Positions 17,522-26,076 of a stretch of 64,000 nucleotides of DNA are shown here, one piece after another. Every line of letters starts with the position of its first letter. Position 1 is the first letter of the stretch. A model generated the notes under the pieces. That model ran no database searches. It was given only the letters and a program-made list of their open reading frames with translations, and had not been told where the DNA came from. The DNA lies in assembly GCF_002944405.1 (NCBI RefSeq), contig NZ_CP024307.1, positions 888,501-952,500 on the forward strand, given 5' to 3'. The stretch is from Sinorhizobium fredii (lineage in GTDB: Bacteria; Pseudomonadota; Alphaproteobacteria; Rhizobiales; Rhizobiaceae). Made by a program: the position numbers and the translations under genes.

Positions 17522-18007
17522 ATGGCACTTGATGCGACTTTCTACGCCCTCGTCGGCCTGATCCTCTTCTTCGCTCTCATCGCCTATCTGAAGGTGCCGG
17601 GCAAGATCGCCGAAGCGCTCGACGCGCGTGCCGACAAGATCGGCAACGAACTTGCGGAAGCCAAGCGCCTGCGCGAGGAAGCCCAGGCCCTGGTTGCCGA
17701 ATACCAGCGCAAGCGCAAGGATGCCGAGGCGGAAGCCGCCAACATCGTCGCTGCCGCCCAGCGCGAGGCGGAGATGCTGGCGGCGGAAGCCAGGCAGAAG
17801 ACCGAGGACTACGTCACCCGCCGTACGGCCCTTTCCGAACAGAAGATCAAGCAGGCCGAAAGCGACGCAATCAACGCGGTTCGCGCGGCAGCCGTCGATC
17901 TCGCGATCAGCGCAGCCGAGAAAGTGCTTGCGACCAAGACCGACGCGAGCGCACAGGACGCCCTCTTCCAGAAGGCGCTCGGCGAGGTCAAGGGACGCCT
18001 GAACTAA
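17522..18007 (+). CDS. atpF: F0F1 ATP synthase subunit b
   Basis: 161 residues with an N-terminal membrane helix (about 4-24, FYALVGLILFFALIAYLKVP) and a long coiled coil. It is the second peripheral-stalk subunit, 13 bases after the b' gene, with GGGGCAGGG upstream of the ATG. It closes the F0 operon and a terminator follows. F1 genes are not in the window, consistent with the split atp arrangement of this order. Confidence 0.94.
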   Translation: MALDATFYALVGLILFFALIAYLKVPGKIAEALDARADKIGNELAEAKRLREEAQALVAEYQRKRKDAEAEAANIVAAAQREAEMLAAEARQKTEDYVTRRTALSEQKIKQAESDAINAVRAAAVDLAISAAEKVLATKTDASAQDALFQKALGEVKGRLN

Positions 18008-18035
18008 GCTCCGAATTTACACTTCGCGCATTAAG

Positions 18036-18060
18036 AGCCCTGCTTCGGCGGGGCTTTTTC
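18036..18060 (+). terminator. Rho-independent terminator of the atp F0 operon
   Basis: AGCCCTGC (18036-18043), loop TTCG, GCGGGGCT (18048-18055), then TTTTTC. The 8-bp stem with a UUCG tetraloop and U-tract lies 28 bases after the atpF stop. Confidence 0.88.
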
Positions 18061-18092
18061 TTTGGCACGGGCACTAGAGAAGGGGTTCTTCG

Positions 18093-18791
18093 TCAGGAAC
18101 TGACTTCGAGCGGTTCGGCGCTCATTGCCATGGGTTGCTCTTGCTCCTGCCGAAACGGGCGGAAGCTCATCCGATGCAGCGAACACGGTCCATGGCTGTC
18201 GATGGCGTTCCGGTGCCGGACCGTGGCATAGCCTGCGTGCATGGCAAAGCCGTATGCGGGAAAGGTCGCGTCGGCGCGGGCCATCATGCGATCGCGGGTG
18301 ACCTTCGCGACGATGGAGGCGGCAGCGATCGACACGGAGCGGGAATCGCCCTTGATGATCGCCTTCGCGTGGCAGGCGAGGCCCTGCGGAACGTCGCGGC
18401 CGTCGATGAGTGCGAAGCGCGCCGCCACGGACAGGCCGTCGATCGCGCGGCGCATGGCGTCGAGGCTTGCCTTGAGGATGTCGGTTGCGTCGATATGTGC
18501 CGCCGAGGACGAGGCGATCGACACGGTCGCCGTCGCCATGATCTCGTTGAACAAGGCCTCGCGCTGCTCGGCCGTCAGCAGTTTGCTGTCGTTGAGACCG
18601 GCCGGCACGGCCTCGGAATCGAGGATGACGGCTGCTGCCACCACCGGACCTGCAAGCGGGCCGCGGCCGGCTTCGTCGGCGCCGGCGACCGGCCAAAAAC
18701 CATCCCGCTTGGCGGCGATTTCGAAGCTGAAGTCCGGAAGCACCGGCTCAAGTTGAAAAAGCGGGGAATCGGGCGACTTGCGACGTGACAT
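18093..18791 (-). CDS. rnhB: Ribonuclease HII
   Basis: A 232-residue type 2 RNase H. The catalytic acidic pair is in [17 protein letters not shown] (near residues 38-54); [18 protein letters not shown] and the C-terminal [12 protein letters not shown] motif also match. It removes ribonucleotides and RNA primers from DNA. It is convergent with the atp operon and separated from it by the terminator. Confidence 0.92.
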   Translation of the reverse strand: MSRRKSPDSPLFQLEPVLPDFSFEIAAKRDGFWPVAGADEAGRGPLAGPVVAAAVILDSEAVPAGLNDSKLLTAEQREALFNEIMATATVSIASSSAAHIDATDILKASLDAMRRAIDGLSVAARFALIDGRDVPQGLACHAKAIIKGDSRSVSIAAASIVAKVTRDRMMARADATFPAYGFAMHAGYATVRHRNAIDSHGPCSLHRMSFRPFRQEQEQPMAMSAEPLEVSS

Positions 18792-19021
18792 GCGGGGGAC
18801 CCTCGCATATTCGCCCGATTCCCTTCAAGCCCCCCGGTACGTGTGCGGCGGTAAACCGGGAGGAAAGCCAGCGCCATCCTGAGGCAAGGGTGGCGCCGGA
18901 ACTGAATATGAGATGAGAGGGTCTTTTCGCTCCCCCACACATTCGCGGCTCGTCTCGCACCCTCCTAACGCGCGTCGCGTTCAAACGCATTCACGCGGCG
19001 CGCTTTAGGTCTTTGTTTTTG

Positions 19022-19068
19022 TGCATGTCGTCATCCCAAAACCGCTGCACACTTTTGGGCGACATGCA
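19022..19068. repeat. Palindromic intergenic repeat of rhizobial type
   Basis: Outer arms TGCATGTCG (19022-19030) and CGACATGCA (19060-19068) and inner arms CCCAAAA (19035-19041) and TTTTGGG (19053-19059) are perfectly complementary, separated on the left by TCAT and with an 11-base loop. It abuts the stop codon of the radical SAM gene. The sequence resembles the mosaic palindromic intergenic elements known from Sinorhizobium genomes. It may also serve as that gene's 3' hairpin. Confidence 0.65.
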
Positions 19069-20226
19069 TTAAAGCAGCGACAGCTGCACTCCCATTCCCA
19101 GCGGCGGCACGAAGAGATCGTGCCGCAATTGGCGACGGGTGAGGTTGAGCTCCAGGCGCTTGGCGGCAAGTTCGAAGCGGCGGCCGATCTGCCAGGCATA
19201 GGGACCGGCGCCCTTCATCCGCTTGCCGAACTCGGCGTCATAATCCTTGCCGCCGCGCATCGAGCGGACGAGCGACATCACGTGTCTGTAGCGGTCCGGA
19301 TAGTTTCTGAGCAGCCAGTCACGGAAGAGCGGGCTAACTTCCAGCGGCAGCCGTAGGAGAACGTAGCTTGCTTCCGTAGCGCCCGCCGTTTTCGCGGCAT
19401 CGAGCACCCGCTCTATCTCATGATCGTTGAGAGCGGGAATGATTGGTGCCACCATCACGCCGGCGGGAATGCCTACTTCAGAGATCGCGCGAATGGCTTC
19501 GAGCCGCTTTGGCGGTGTCGATGCCCGCGGCTCCATGGCACGCGCCAGCTTGCGGTCGAGGGTGGTCACGGAAATGCCGACGCGCGCCAGACCTTTTTCC
19601 GCCATCGGTGCGAGGAGATCGATGTCGCGCGTCACCAGGGCCGACTTGGTAACGATCATCACCGGGTGATTGGCGGCCTTCAGCACCTCGAGGATCTGGC
19701 GCATGATGCGCCACTCTTTCTCGATCGGCTGATAGGGATCCGTGTTGGTGCCGATCGCGATCGGCCGCACCTTATAATCCGGCCTCGCCAATTCCCGTTC
19801 CAGCAAGCGGGGCGCGTCCGGCTTGGCGAAGAGCTTCGATTCGAAATCAAGCCCCGCCGAGAGCCCCATATAGGCATGCGTCGGCCGCGCGAAACAGTAG
19901 ATGCAGCCGTGCTCGCAGCCTCTGTAAGGATTGATGGAACGATCGAAGGAGATGTCCGGCGACTCGTTGCGGGTGATGACGTTGCGGGGTTTTTCGACCT
20001 GAACTTCCGTCCTGAACGGCGGCAATTCCTCAAGCGTCTGCCAGCCGTCGTCGAACACTTCGCGCGTCCGCGGTTCGAAACGTCCGCTCATGTTGAGGGC
20101 GGCACCGCGTCCCCGCCGACGATCGACGTCTATTCTGGCACCCGTACCGGTGACGATCGCTTCAGCCAGCTCTGCGCTATTGGCGGGCGCAAAGGCACCC
20201 TGCCTGAGTTGAGACAGCTCGGTCAT
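19069..20226 (-). CDS. PA0069-family radical SAM protein (SplB-like)
   Basis: A 385-residue radical S-adenosylmethionine enzyme. The CxxxCxxC cluster motif is in GCEHGCIYCFARPTHAYMGL (about residues 103-122), followed by IGTNTDPYQPIE and SVTTLD segments. The family is related to the SplB 'DNA repair photolyase' group, but no reaction has been established for PA0069-type members that I can state. GAGGAG precedes the ATG. A LexA-type box lies 66 bases upstream of the start, suggesting SOS control. Confidence 0.85.
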   Translation of the reverse strand: MTELSQLRQGAFAPANSAELAEAIVTGTGARIDVDRRRGRGAALNMSGRFEPRTREVFDDGWQTLEELPPFRTEVQVEKPRNVITRNESPDISFDRSINPYRGCEHGCIYCFARPTHAYMGLSAGLDFESKLFAKPDAPRLLERELARPDYKVRPIAIGTNTDPYQPIEKEWRIMRQILEVLKAANHPVMIVTKSALVTRDIDLLAPMAEKGLARVGISVTTLDRKLARAMEPRASTPPKRLEAIRAISEVGIPAGVMVAPIIPALNDHEIERVLDAAKTAGATEASYVLLRLPLEVSPLFRDWLLRNYPDRYRHVMSLVRSMRGGKDYDAEFGKRMKGAGPYAWQIGRRFELAAKRLELNLTRRQLRHDLFVPPLGMGVQLSLL

Positions 20227-20292
20227 GGAAATCTCCTCGGAACCGATTTGCGACTTCGTTCCGCTCTGATTATTTTCCTAGCGCATCGAAAC

Positions 20293-20307
20293 GAACAAAG
20301 CAAGAAC
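20293..20307. promoter_or_regulatory. LexA (SOS) box of alphaproteobacterial type
   Basis: On the minus strand the sequence reads GTTC-TTGCTTT-GTTC, an exact match to the GTTC-N7-GTTC direct repeat recognised by LexA in alphaproteobacteria. It lies 66 bases upstream of the radical SAM gene and 93 bases upstream of the divergent glycosyltransferase gene, in a short AT-richer intergenic stretch suited to a promoter. Confidence 0.65.
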
Positions 20308-20400
20308 AAATATCGCTGTAGGGTCGGGAATGGCCGAGGGAAGCAGCTAACCTCCCTTAAGAATTATGGTATTTGATGCAGCTATGCGCTAGGAGACGGT

Positions 20401-20937
20401 ATGCTGACGATCATAATGGAGACACGCGACAACGAGGCGGAACTCGCGCAGACCTTGTCCGTGCTCGTCGCCGGGGCCGTCGAGGGGCTCGTCAGCGACG
20501 TGATCATTTTGGATCACGGCTCGAGAGATGGCTCGGTACACGTCGCCGATGCGGCCGGCTGCCGCTTCTGCGCCGAATGGGACCTCGCCGATGTGGTCCG
20601 TTCCGCGCGCGGTGATTGGCTGATGCTGCTCGAGCCGGGGGCCCGTCCGATAGGGCGCTGGGTGGACGAACTCATCGAATATCTGGCGCTCAACAAGGAT
20701 CCGGCCCGGTTTTCACCATCGCGCATGCACAGGCGTCCGTTCTTCAAGCGCTTGTCGCAACGGGCCGCGCCGCTTGAAACCGGGTTTCTGCTGCGCAAGC
20801 AGGATGCCGTGGCTGTCGCGCGTGCCGATATGCAGCTCAGCGACATCGCCAATGCCCGGGTAGTCCGCAAGCTGGCGACCGAAATCGTTCCGGCCTGGGT
20901 TGCTCTCGGCAATCGATCTTTGGCCGCGCCTATTTGA
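20401..20937 (+). CDS. Small family 2-type glycosyltransferase
   Basis: 178 residues resembling the N-terminal GT-A half of family 2 glycosyltransferases: MLTIIMETRDNEAELAQTLSVL, VIILDHGSRDGSVHVAD, then GDWLMLLEPGARP in the place of a nucleotide-sugar-binding acidic motif. The protein is short and has no membrane helix. AGGAGA precedes the ATG. It is divergent from the radical SAM gene and shares the LexA-box interval. Donor and acceptor are unknown. Confidence 0.75.
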   Translation: MLTIIMETRDNEAELAQTLSVLVAGAVEGLVSDVIILDHGSRDGSVHVADAAGCRFCAEWDLADVVRSARGDWLMLLEPGARPIGRWVDELIEYLALNKDPARFSPSRMHRRPFFKRLSQRAAPLETGFLLRKQDAVAVARADMQLSDIANARVVRKLATEIVPAWVALGNRSLAAPI

Positions 20938-21219
20938 AACAGTCCAAGTGCTGCAGCCACACAAGAGGGAAGTGCCTTGCGGCACCCCCTGAAACGATTC
21001 TCAAATGACCTTGCCTAGGAAAGGGCTTGCCATGCTGCTCCATCTCCTTGTGGTGGGGCATCATGTCGTATGACTCTCTAGCTCTTTCCACGGGGAAAAC
21101 GGAAAGAGGCGTCTTCGCTTCGCCTTGTACGAATGCTCGCTAGGTGCATTGTTCCGGTGAGCTGACGAGTAGCAATCTAGCGAGTTCAACCATGCGTGGC
21201 TGTTCCAAACGGAACAGGG
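20938..21219. other. Convergent intergenic region with a hairpin
   Basis: The 282 bases between the glycosyltransferase and moaB, which face each other, contain CTCTTTCC (21082-21089) and GGAAAGAG (21101-21108), an 8-bp stem with an 11-base loop that could stop transcripts from either side. No ORF is convincing here. Confidence 0.4.
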
Positions 21220-21762
21220 TCAGCCGCGTTTCAGGTGTTCGTCCAGCCGGGGCATGATCTCAACGAAGTTGCAGGGCATGTGCCGGTAGTCGAGCTGCTG
21301 TTTCAGGATTCCGTCCCAGGCGTCCTTGCAGGCGCCGGGCGAGCCGGGCAACACGAAGATAAAAGTGGCATTAGCAACGCCGGCCGTTGCCCGCGATTGA
21401 ATTGTCGACGTGCCGATCTTGTCGTAGGAGATCCGGTGAAACACTTCCGAGAACCCATCCATACGTTTCTCGAATAGCGGCTCCAGCGCTTCGGGCGTCA
21501 CGTCTCGGCCGGTGAAGCCGGTCCCGCCGGTGGTGATGACGACGTCGATCGCCGCATCCAGCGTCCAGGCCTTTACCTGATCGTAGATCTTCTGGCGGTC
21601 GTCGGGCACGATTGCGCGCGCTTCGAGCCGATGTCCGGCGTCGCGGATGCGTGCCTCGAGCGTGTCGCCCGACTTGTCGTCGGCGCGCGTGCGGGTATCG
21701 GAAACCGTGAGGACCGCGACCCGAACCGGAATGAAGGAACGTGTTTCGTCGATGCCGGGCAT
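21220..21762 (-). CDS. moaB: Molybdenum cofactor biosynthesis protein MoaB/MogA type
   Basis: A 180-residue MoaB/MogA protein with VAVLTVSDTRT, the nucleotide-binding TTGGTGFTGRDVTPEAL, and VLPGSPGACKDAW. It acts in adenylylation of molybdopterin before molybdenum insertion. The ATG at 21762 lies two bases after the ispE stop, so it is the third gene of the TPR-ispE-moaB operon. Much longer readings in the same frame run through ispE and are not coding. Confidence 0.92.
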   Translation of the reverse strand: MPGIDETRSFIPVRVAVLTVSDTRTRADDKSGDTLEARIRDAGHRLEARAIVPDDRQKIYDQVKAWTLDAAIDVVITTGGTGFTGRDVTPEALEPLFEKRMDGFSEVFHRISYDKIGTSTIQSRATAGVANATFIFVLPGSPGACKDAWDGILKQQLDYRHMPCNFVEIMPRLDEHLKRG

Positions 21763-21764
21763 AC

Positions 21765-22676
21765 CTAATCTCTCATCCCCGCGGTTCGGGTAGCGTGAAC
21801 GTACCACTCGGCATGACCGGCGGAAATGCGCTGTGCCGCCGCAGCCGCCCTTTCGTCGCTGTCGAAGAGGCCGAAGCAGGTGGCGCCCGAACCGGACATA
21901 CGCACCAATTTGGCTTCTGCGGCTCGCAACGCAGCCGACACCCCCTCTATCGTCGGCTCCAGGGTTTGCGCCGGTCGCTCCAGATCGTTGCGCATACCGG
22001 CAAGCGCCGTCAGCCAGTCCGCCGCCGTGCGGGCGCCTTGCGGAAGGGTGAGGGGAGGGTTGCGCTTCTCGGCGAGCATCCGGAAGATGACCGGGGTCGA
22101 GACGGCAACGAGCGGATTGACGAGGACGATCGCAAAGGACGGCAGATCGGCAAGCGGGGCAAGCTCTTCGCCGATCCCCCGCGCAAGCAGCGGCCCGCCG
22201 TCGAGACACATGGGCACATCGGCACCAAGTTCGAGCGCGAGCTCCGCGAGCCTTTCCGGGGCGATCTCTGCTCTCCACAGGGAAAGCAGCCCCCGTAGCG
22301 TCGCAGCCGCGTCCGCCGAGCCTCCGCCGATGCCCGACGCGATCGGCAGGTTCTTCTCCAGGTGCAGATGCACGGGCCCCGCAGCATCGCCGCGTCCGGT
22401 CAGCTCCCGCCGCAAGAGGTCGCGGGCCCGCAGCACTAGATTGCCCGTACTGCCTTCCGCCGAAACCGGCAGATCGCGCGCGAAGGGACCAGACAGAGTG
22501 AAGCGGTCGGCATCCGCCGGCGAGAATGCCACCCGGTCGCCGCACTCCGCAAAAGTGACGACGCTTTCCAGACGATGATGTCCGTCGGCGCGCTGACCGA
22601 CGACATGCAGTGCGAGATTGATCTTGGCCGGCGCCACGCGGGTCAGCGCGAAGCCGGCGATGCCATCCGCCTGCAT
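21765..22676 (-). CDS. ispE: 4-diphosphocytidyl-2-C-methyl-D-erythritol kinase
   Basis: A 303-residue GHMP-family kinase. The substrate-binding PAKINLALHVVGQRADGHH motif is near the N-terminus, the ATP-binding glycine loop is LPIASGIGGGSADAAATLRGL, and the C-terminal motif is RMSGSGATCFGLF. It phosphorylates CDP-ME in the MEP isoprenoid pathway, whose first enzyme (dxs) ends this window. The ATG at 22676, four bases after the TPR gene stop, is preferred; 22706 would add 10 residues. Confidence 0.93.
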   Translation of the reverse strand: MQADGIAGFALTRVAPAKINLALHVVGQRADGHHRLESVVTFAECGDRVAFSPADADRFTLSGPFARDLPVSAEGSTGNLVLRARDLLRRELTGRGDAAGPVHLHLEKNLPIASGIGGGSADAAATLRGLLSLWRAEIAPERLAELALELGADVPMCLDGGPLLARGIGEELAPLADLPSFAIVLVNPLVAVSTPVIFRMLAEKRNPPLTLPQGARTAADWLTALAGMRNDLERPAQTLEPTIEGVSAALRAAEAKLVRMSGSGATCFGLFDSDERAAAAAQRISAGHAEWYVHATRTAGMRD

Positions 22677-22680
22677 GCCG

Positions 22681-24513
22681 TCAGGATTTCTTGTCCGGCG
22701 CGGCAAGCTCAGGGCCCGGCTTTTTCGGCAGCGTCTCCTTGGCGTCCGCCGCGGCTGGAACGTTCTGCTTGAGCGGCGGCAGGCCCTTCTCGATCTTGGC
22801 CTTGATCTTCGGAACTTCCGCTTCCTCGGGCTTCATTTCGAGAGCCTGGTTCCACTGGAAGACGGCCTCGAGCTTGCGACCGACCCGCCAATAAGCATCG
22901 CCGAGATGGTCGTTGATCGTCGGGTCGCCGGCCATCAGCTCGGCGGCGCGCTCCAATTCGGTCACCGCCTCGTCGAAGCGGTTCATGCGGAAATAGGCCC
23001 ATCCGAGCGAGTCGACGATGTAACCGTCGTCGGGCTTCAGCTCGACCGCCTTGCGGATCATCTCCAAGCCCTTGTCGAGGTTGATGTTCATGTCGACCCA
23101 CGAATAGCCGAGATAGTTCAGGACCTGCGGCTGGTTCGGATTGAGCTCAAGCGCCTTCAGGAAATTCGGCTCCGCCTTCGCCCAGACCTTCTGCCGCTCA
23201 TAGGCGATCCCCCTCTGGAAGAACACCGTCCAATCGCTGCGCTTCGGCACCGGGCCGATGGCCTCGACGGCGCGGTCGTAAAGCTCGCCCATTTCCTTGT
23301 AGGCCTTGGCGTCGGAAAGCACGCTGCCATAGGCGAGATAGTTGCGGATGTTCTTCGGATCGACTTCGATCAGCGCCTGCAGGTGCTTCTTCGCCTCGTC
23401 GACCTTGCCGACGTCGGCCAGCGCCAGGCCGAGCTGAAGCTCGGAGATGCGGCGCATCGGGGAATCTGCCGGCACGCTCTTGTAAAGCGCGATCGCCTCT
23501 TCCTGCTTCTTCAGATTTTCGGCGATGCCGCCGAGCATGACCAGGATATCGGCGCTTTCCGGATCCAGGTGGCGGGCGGTCTGAAGATAAAGCGTGACGA
23601 TGTCTTCCGCTCCCTCGCGGTTGAGGGCGCCGCCGATCGAGAAGAGGACGGCGGCAGCCCCTTGCGCGGCGTTGCGCACCTGTTGTTCCTGGTGCTCGCC
23701 CTTTTCGATGCTCTCCCTGAGCGCCTCGAGTGGCGTGTAGTTGTTGACCATGCTCTCGCCGACGGCAACCGTATCCAGCGCCTTCTGCTTGTTGCCCTCG
23801 CGGGCCTCGAAGCGGGCCAGCGCCTCGACCGCGCGCATGAACGTATCCGGTGCGGCACTGCCGCCTTCCCGGTCGAGAATGGCGTCGTTCAGCCTGGCAC
23901 GGGCGGTTGCCTTGTCGCCGGCCACAAGGGCGATCGCGCCGGCGTGATAGTTCTTGAACACCCGGAACCACTCCGGCCCTTCGAGCGCCTTGATCTGCGC
24001 GACGGCCTCCTTGGGCCTGCCCTGGCCGGCCCGCGCCCAGGAGGAGAGCAAAGTGCTCATCAGCCGATCGAGATCGTTCGGGCCCTGATAATTCAGGAGC
24101 TTCTGGGCGCTGCGATATTCGCGCTTGCGGATCGCCTCGATGGCCCGCACGGTCGTCGTGATCCGCTCGACGGCCGGATCGGCTTTCAACGCGTCGGCGA
24201 TCTTGACCCCTTCATCGAACTTGCCGCTCATCAGCAGCGTGATCATCAGCCGCTGCTTGACCTCGGGATTGTCCGGTTCGAAGCGCAGGGCGATGCGGTA
24301 GAGCTCCGTCGCCGTTGCGAAGTCGCGATCGACGTCGGCCGTCCGTGCAGCCAGGAAGGCGCCGGCGAAGGTGTTGACGCTCCTCACGTCGAAAGGCCGG
24401 GCATCCTCTACGGCCGCCTTGTCTTCAGCGAAGGCCTGGTGGCTTCCGGTCACGCACAGAAGAGCCAGCATTGCCGCTCCGCCGAGCAGGCGAAGGAATG
24501 TATTATGCCGCAT
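22681..24513 (-). CDS. Exported tetratricopeptide repeat protein
   Basis: A 610-residue protein with a signal peptide (MRHNTFLRLLGGAAMLALLCV..AFA, about 1-29) and many TPR units through most of its length, e.g. FLKALELNPNQPQVLNYLG, AVELKPDDGYIVDSLGWAYF, HLGDAYWRVGRKLEAVFQWNQAL. It ends in a charged Lys/Pro tail. TPR solenoids bind partner proteins; a periplasmic scaffold role is likely but undefined. It heads an operon with ispE and moaB. The start at 24513 gives a proper signal sequence after AAAGG. Confidence 0.85.
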   Translation of the reverse strand: MRHNTFLRLLGGAAMLALLCVTGSHQAFAEDKAAVEDARPFDVRSVNTFAGAFLAARTADVDRDFATATELYRIALRFEPDNPEVKQRLMITLLMSGKFDEGVKIADALKADPAVERITTTVRAIEAIRKREYRSAQKLLNYQGPNDLDRLMSTLLSSWARAGQGRPKEAVAQIKALEGPEWFRVFKNYHAGAIALVAGDKATARARLNDAILDREGGSAAPDTFMRAVEALARFEAREGNKQKALDTVAVGESMVNNYTPLEALRESIEKGEHQEQQVRNAAQGAAAVLFSIGGALNREGAEDIVTLYLQTARHLDPESADILVMLGGIAENLKKQEEAIALYKSVPADSPMRRISELQLGLALADVGKVDEAKKHLQALIEVDPKNIRNYLAYGSVLSDAKAYKEMGELYDRAVEAIGPVPKRSDWTVFFQRGIAYERQKVWAKAEPNFLKALELNPNQPQVLNYLGYSWVDMNINLDKGLEMIRKAVELKPDDGYIVDSLGWAYFRMNRFDEAVTELERAAELMAGDPTINDHLGDAYWRVGRKLEAVFQWNQALEMKPEEAEVPKIKAKIEKGLPPLKQNVPAAADAKETLPKKPGPELAAPDKKS

Positions 24514-24677
24514 GTCAAACCTTTCGTTGCCGATCGTCTCGGCTCGCCGCGTCTCTGCTGGTTGTTCCGGAGTCGATCGCAAGTTGCCGAACGCAAGTCT
24601 TGAAGAATAGAATGGCTTTTTTGGCGCAACGCGGCAAGAAATTCCTCCCGCGGAGAATATTGCTCGTCGGCTGGCGC

Positions 24678-25694
24678 TCAGCTGAGCCGATCGATGCAGA
24701 AGTCGATCACCTCGATCAAGGCGGACTTCCAGGAAGAGGCCGGCAACGGCGCCAGAGCGTCGCGCGCAATCGTTCCATAGTGCTGGGCGCGGGCGATCGT
24801 GTCGGTCAATCCGCCGTAGCGGCGTATGAGGCCGAGGGCTTTGTCGAGGTTGGCCGCATCGCTGGCGCCGCCTTCGATCGCTTCGCGCCAGAAAGCTCGA
24901 TCCTCCGGCGTGCCGCGCCGGTAGGAAAGGATGACCGGAAGGGTGATCTTTCCCTCGCGGAAGTCGTCGCCGACATTCTTGCCGAGATCGCTCGACGAGC
25001 CGCCATAGTCGAGAACGTCGTCGACCAGCTGGAAGGCGAGGCCGAGATTCATGCCGTAGGATTTCAGCGCATTGCGGTCGGACCGGCTGGCGCTCGCGAC
25101 GATCGGTCCGACCTCCGCGGCGGCGGCAAAAAGCGCCGCGGTCTTGGCCCGGATGACCTGCAGGTAATCGTCTTCGGTTGTCTCCATGTTCTTGGCGACC
25201 GAGAGCTGCAGCACTTCGCCCTCGGCGATCACCGACGCGGCGGTCGACAGCACGTCGAGCGCGTCGAGCGAGCCGACGTCGACCATCATGCGGAACGCCT
25301 GGCCGAGCAGGAAGTCGCCTACGAGCACGCTCGCCTGATTGCCCCAGATCGTCCGCGCCGTCGACTTGCCGCGCCTAAGATTGCTTTCATCGACGACATC
25401 GTCGTGCAGCAGCGTCGCCGTATGCATGAACTCGACGCTTGTTGCGAGCTTGACATGGGCGTCGCCCTCGTAGCCGAACATCGAGGCTGCAGCGAGCGTC
25501 AGCATCGGCCGCAACCGCTTTCCGCCGGAGGAAATCAGGTGGTTGGCGACCTCCGGAATCATCTGCACGTCGGAGCCGGCTTTGGAGAGGATGAGCTGAT
25601 TGACGCGCTCCATGTCGGACGCCGTCAGGTCGACGAGCGGCTTCACGGAAGCCTGTTTGTTTTTATTGTCTTCCAGCGGTATCACTACGCCCAA
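24678..25694 (-). CDS. Long-chain polyprenyl diphosphate synthase (octa/decaprenyl type)
   Basis: A 338-residue trans-isoprenyl diphosphate synthase with both aspartate-rich motifs, DDVVD (in LLHDDVVDESNLRRG) and DDVLD (in FQLVDDVLDYGG), plus GGKRLRP. It makes the side chain of ubiquinone. Start assignment: TTG at 25694 with AGGAG about 10 bases upstream gives the family N-terminus (GVVIPLEDNK); the in-frame ATG at 25781 overlaps the divergent promoter region and would add atypical residues. ubiA is encoded elsewhere in the window. Confidence 0.9.
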   Translation of the reverse strand: MGVVIPLEDNKNKQASVKPLVDLTASDMERVNQLILSKAGSDVQMIPEVANHLISSGGKRLRPMLTLAAASMFGYEGDAHVKLATSVEFMHTATLLHDDVVDESNLRRGKSTARTIWGNQASVLVGDFLLGQAFRMMVDVGSLDALDVLSTAASVIAEGEVLQLSVAKNMETTEDDYLQVIRAKTAALFAAAAEVGPIVASASRSDRNALKSYGMNLGLAFQLVDDVLDYGGSSSDLGKNVGDDFREGKITLPVILSYRRGTPEDRAFWREAIEGGASDAANLDKALGLIRRYGGLTDTIARAQHYGTIARDALAPLPASSWKSALIEVIDFCIDRLS

Positions 25695-25805
25695 CGCCCC
25701 GGACTCCTGCTTCGTTGTCGGGTCTGACAATAGAAAGCGGGACTTCGGGCGGCAAGAGGCGAATTGCCTCGCCCGGTGCAATTTAAGACGGGATCATTGA
25801 GACGA

Positions 25806-26027
25806 ATGAAGGAATTGATCCGCACCAACGACGCCGTGCTGCTCTCCTTTGCGGAAAGCCTGATGAAGGATGCCGGCATTGCATGCCTGATTGCCGATCG
25901 GGACATGAGCATCCTCGAAGGCTCGCTCGGCCTCTTGCCACGCCGCTTTCTGGTGGCCGATGAGGACGCCGACAGAGCCCGGCGTATTCTCATCGATGCC
26001 GGCCTGGAAAAGGAACTGCGGCAATGA
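25806..26027 (+). CDS. DUF2007-family small protein
   Basis: A 73-residue protein (MKELIRTNDAVLLSFAESLMKDAGI..) of the DUF2007 family, a ferredoxin-fold putative signal-transducing module sometimes linked to ubiquitin-like PII superfamily proteins. It is divergent from the polyprenyl synthase gene and just upstream of the methyltransferase gene. The function is unknown. Confidence 0.8.
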   Translation: MKELIRTNDAVLLSFAESLMKDAGIACLIADRDMSILEGSLGLLPRRFLVADEDADRARRILIDAGLEKELRQ

Positions 26028-26076
26028 CTCCCGGCCTGCCGGCCAGCGGCCGCCGGTTCGAGGCGTCGTTGCTGCA

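Noticed and set aside
21763..22545. In-frame N-terminal extension upstream of moaB
   Set aside because: It is an out-of-frame reading of ispE, rich in Arg and Ala; MoaB begins at 21762.
23895..23911. TGGCAC followed by TTGCC, resembling a sigma-54 promoter
   Set aside because: The spacing between GG and GC is 11, not 10, and the site is inside the coding region of the TPR gene.
22618..24603. 661-residue open frame on the plus strand
   Set aside because: It is antisense to the TPR gene, which has a signal peptide and clear repeats; the plus-strand translation has shadow-like His/Asp/Arg-rich composition.
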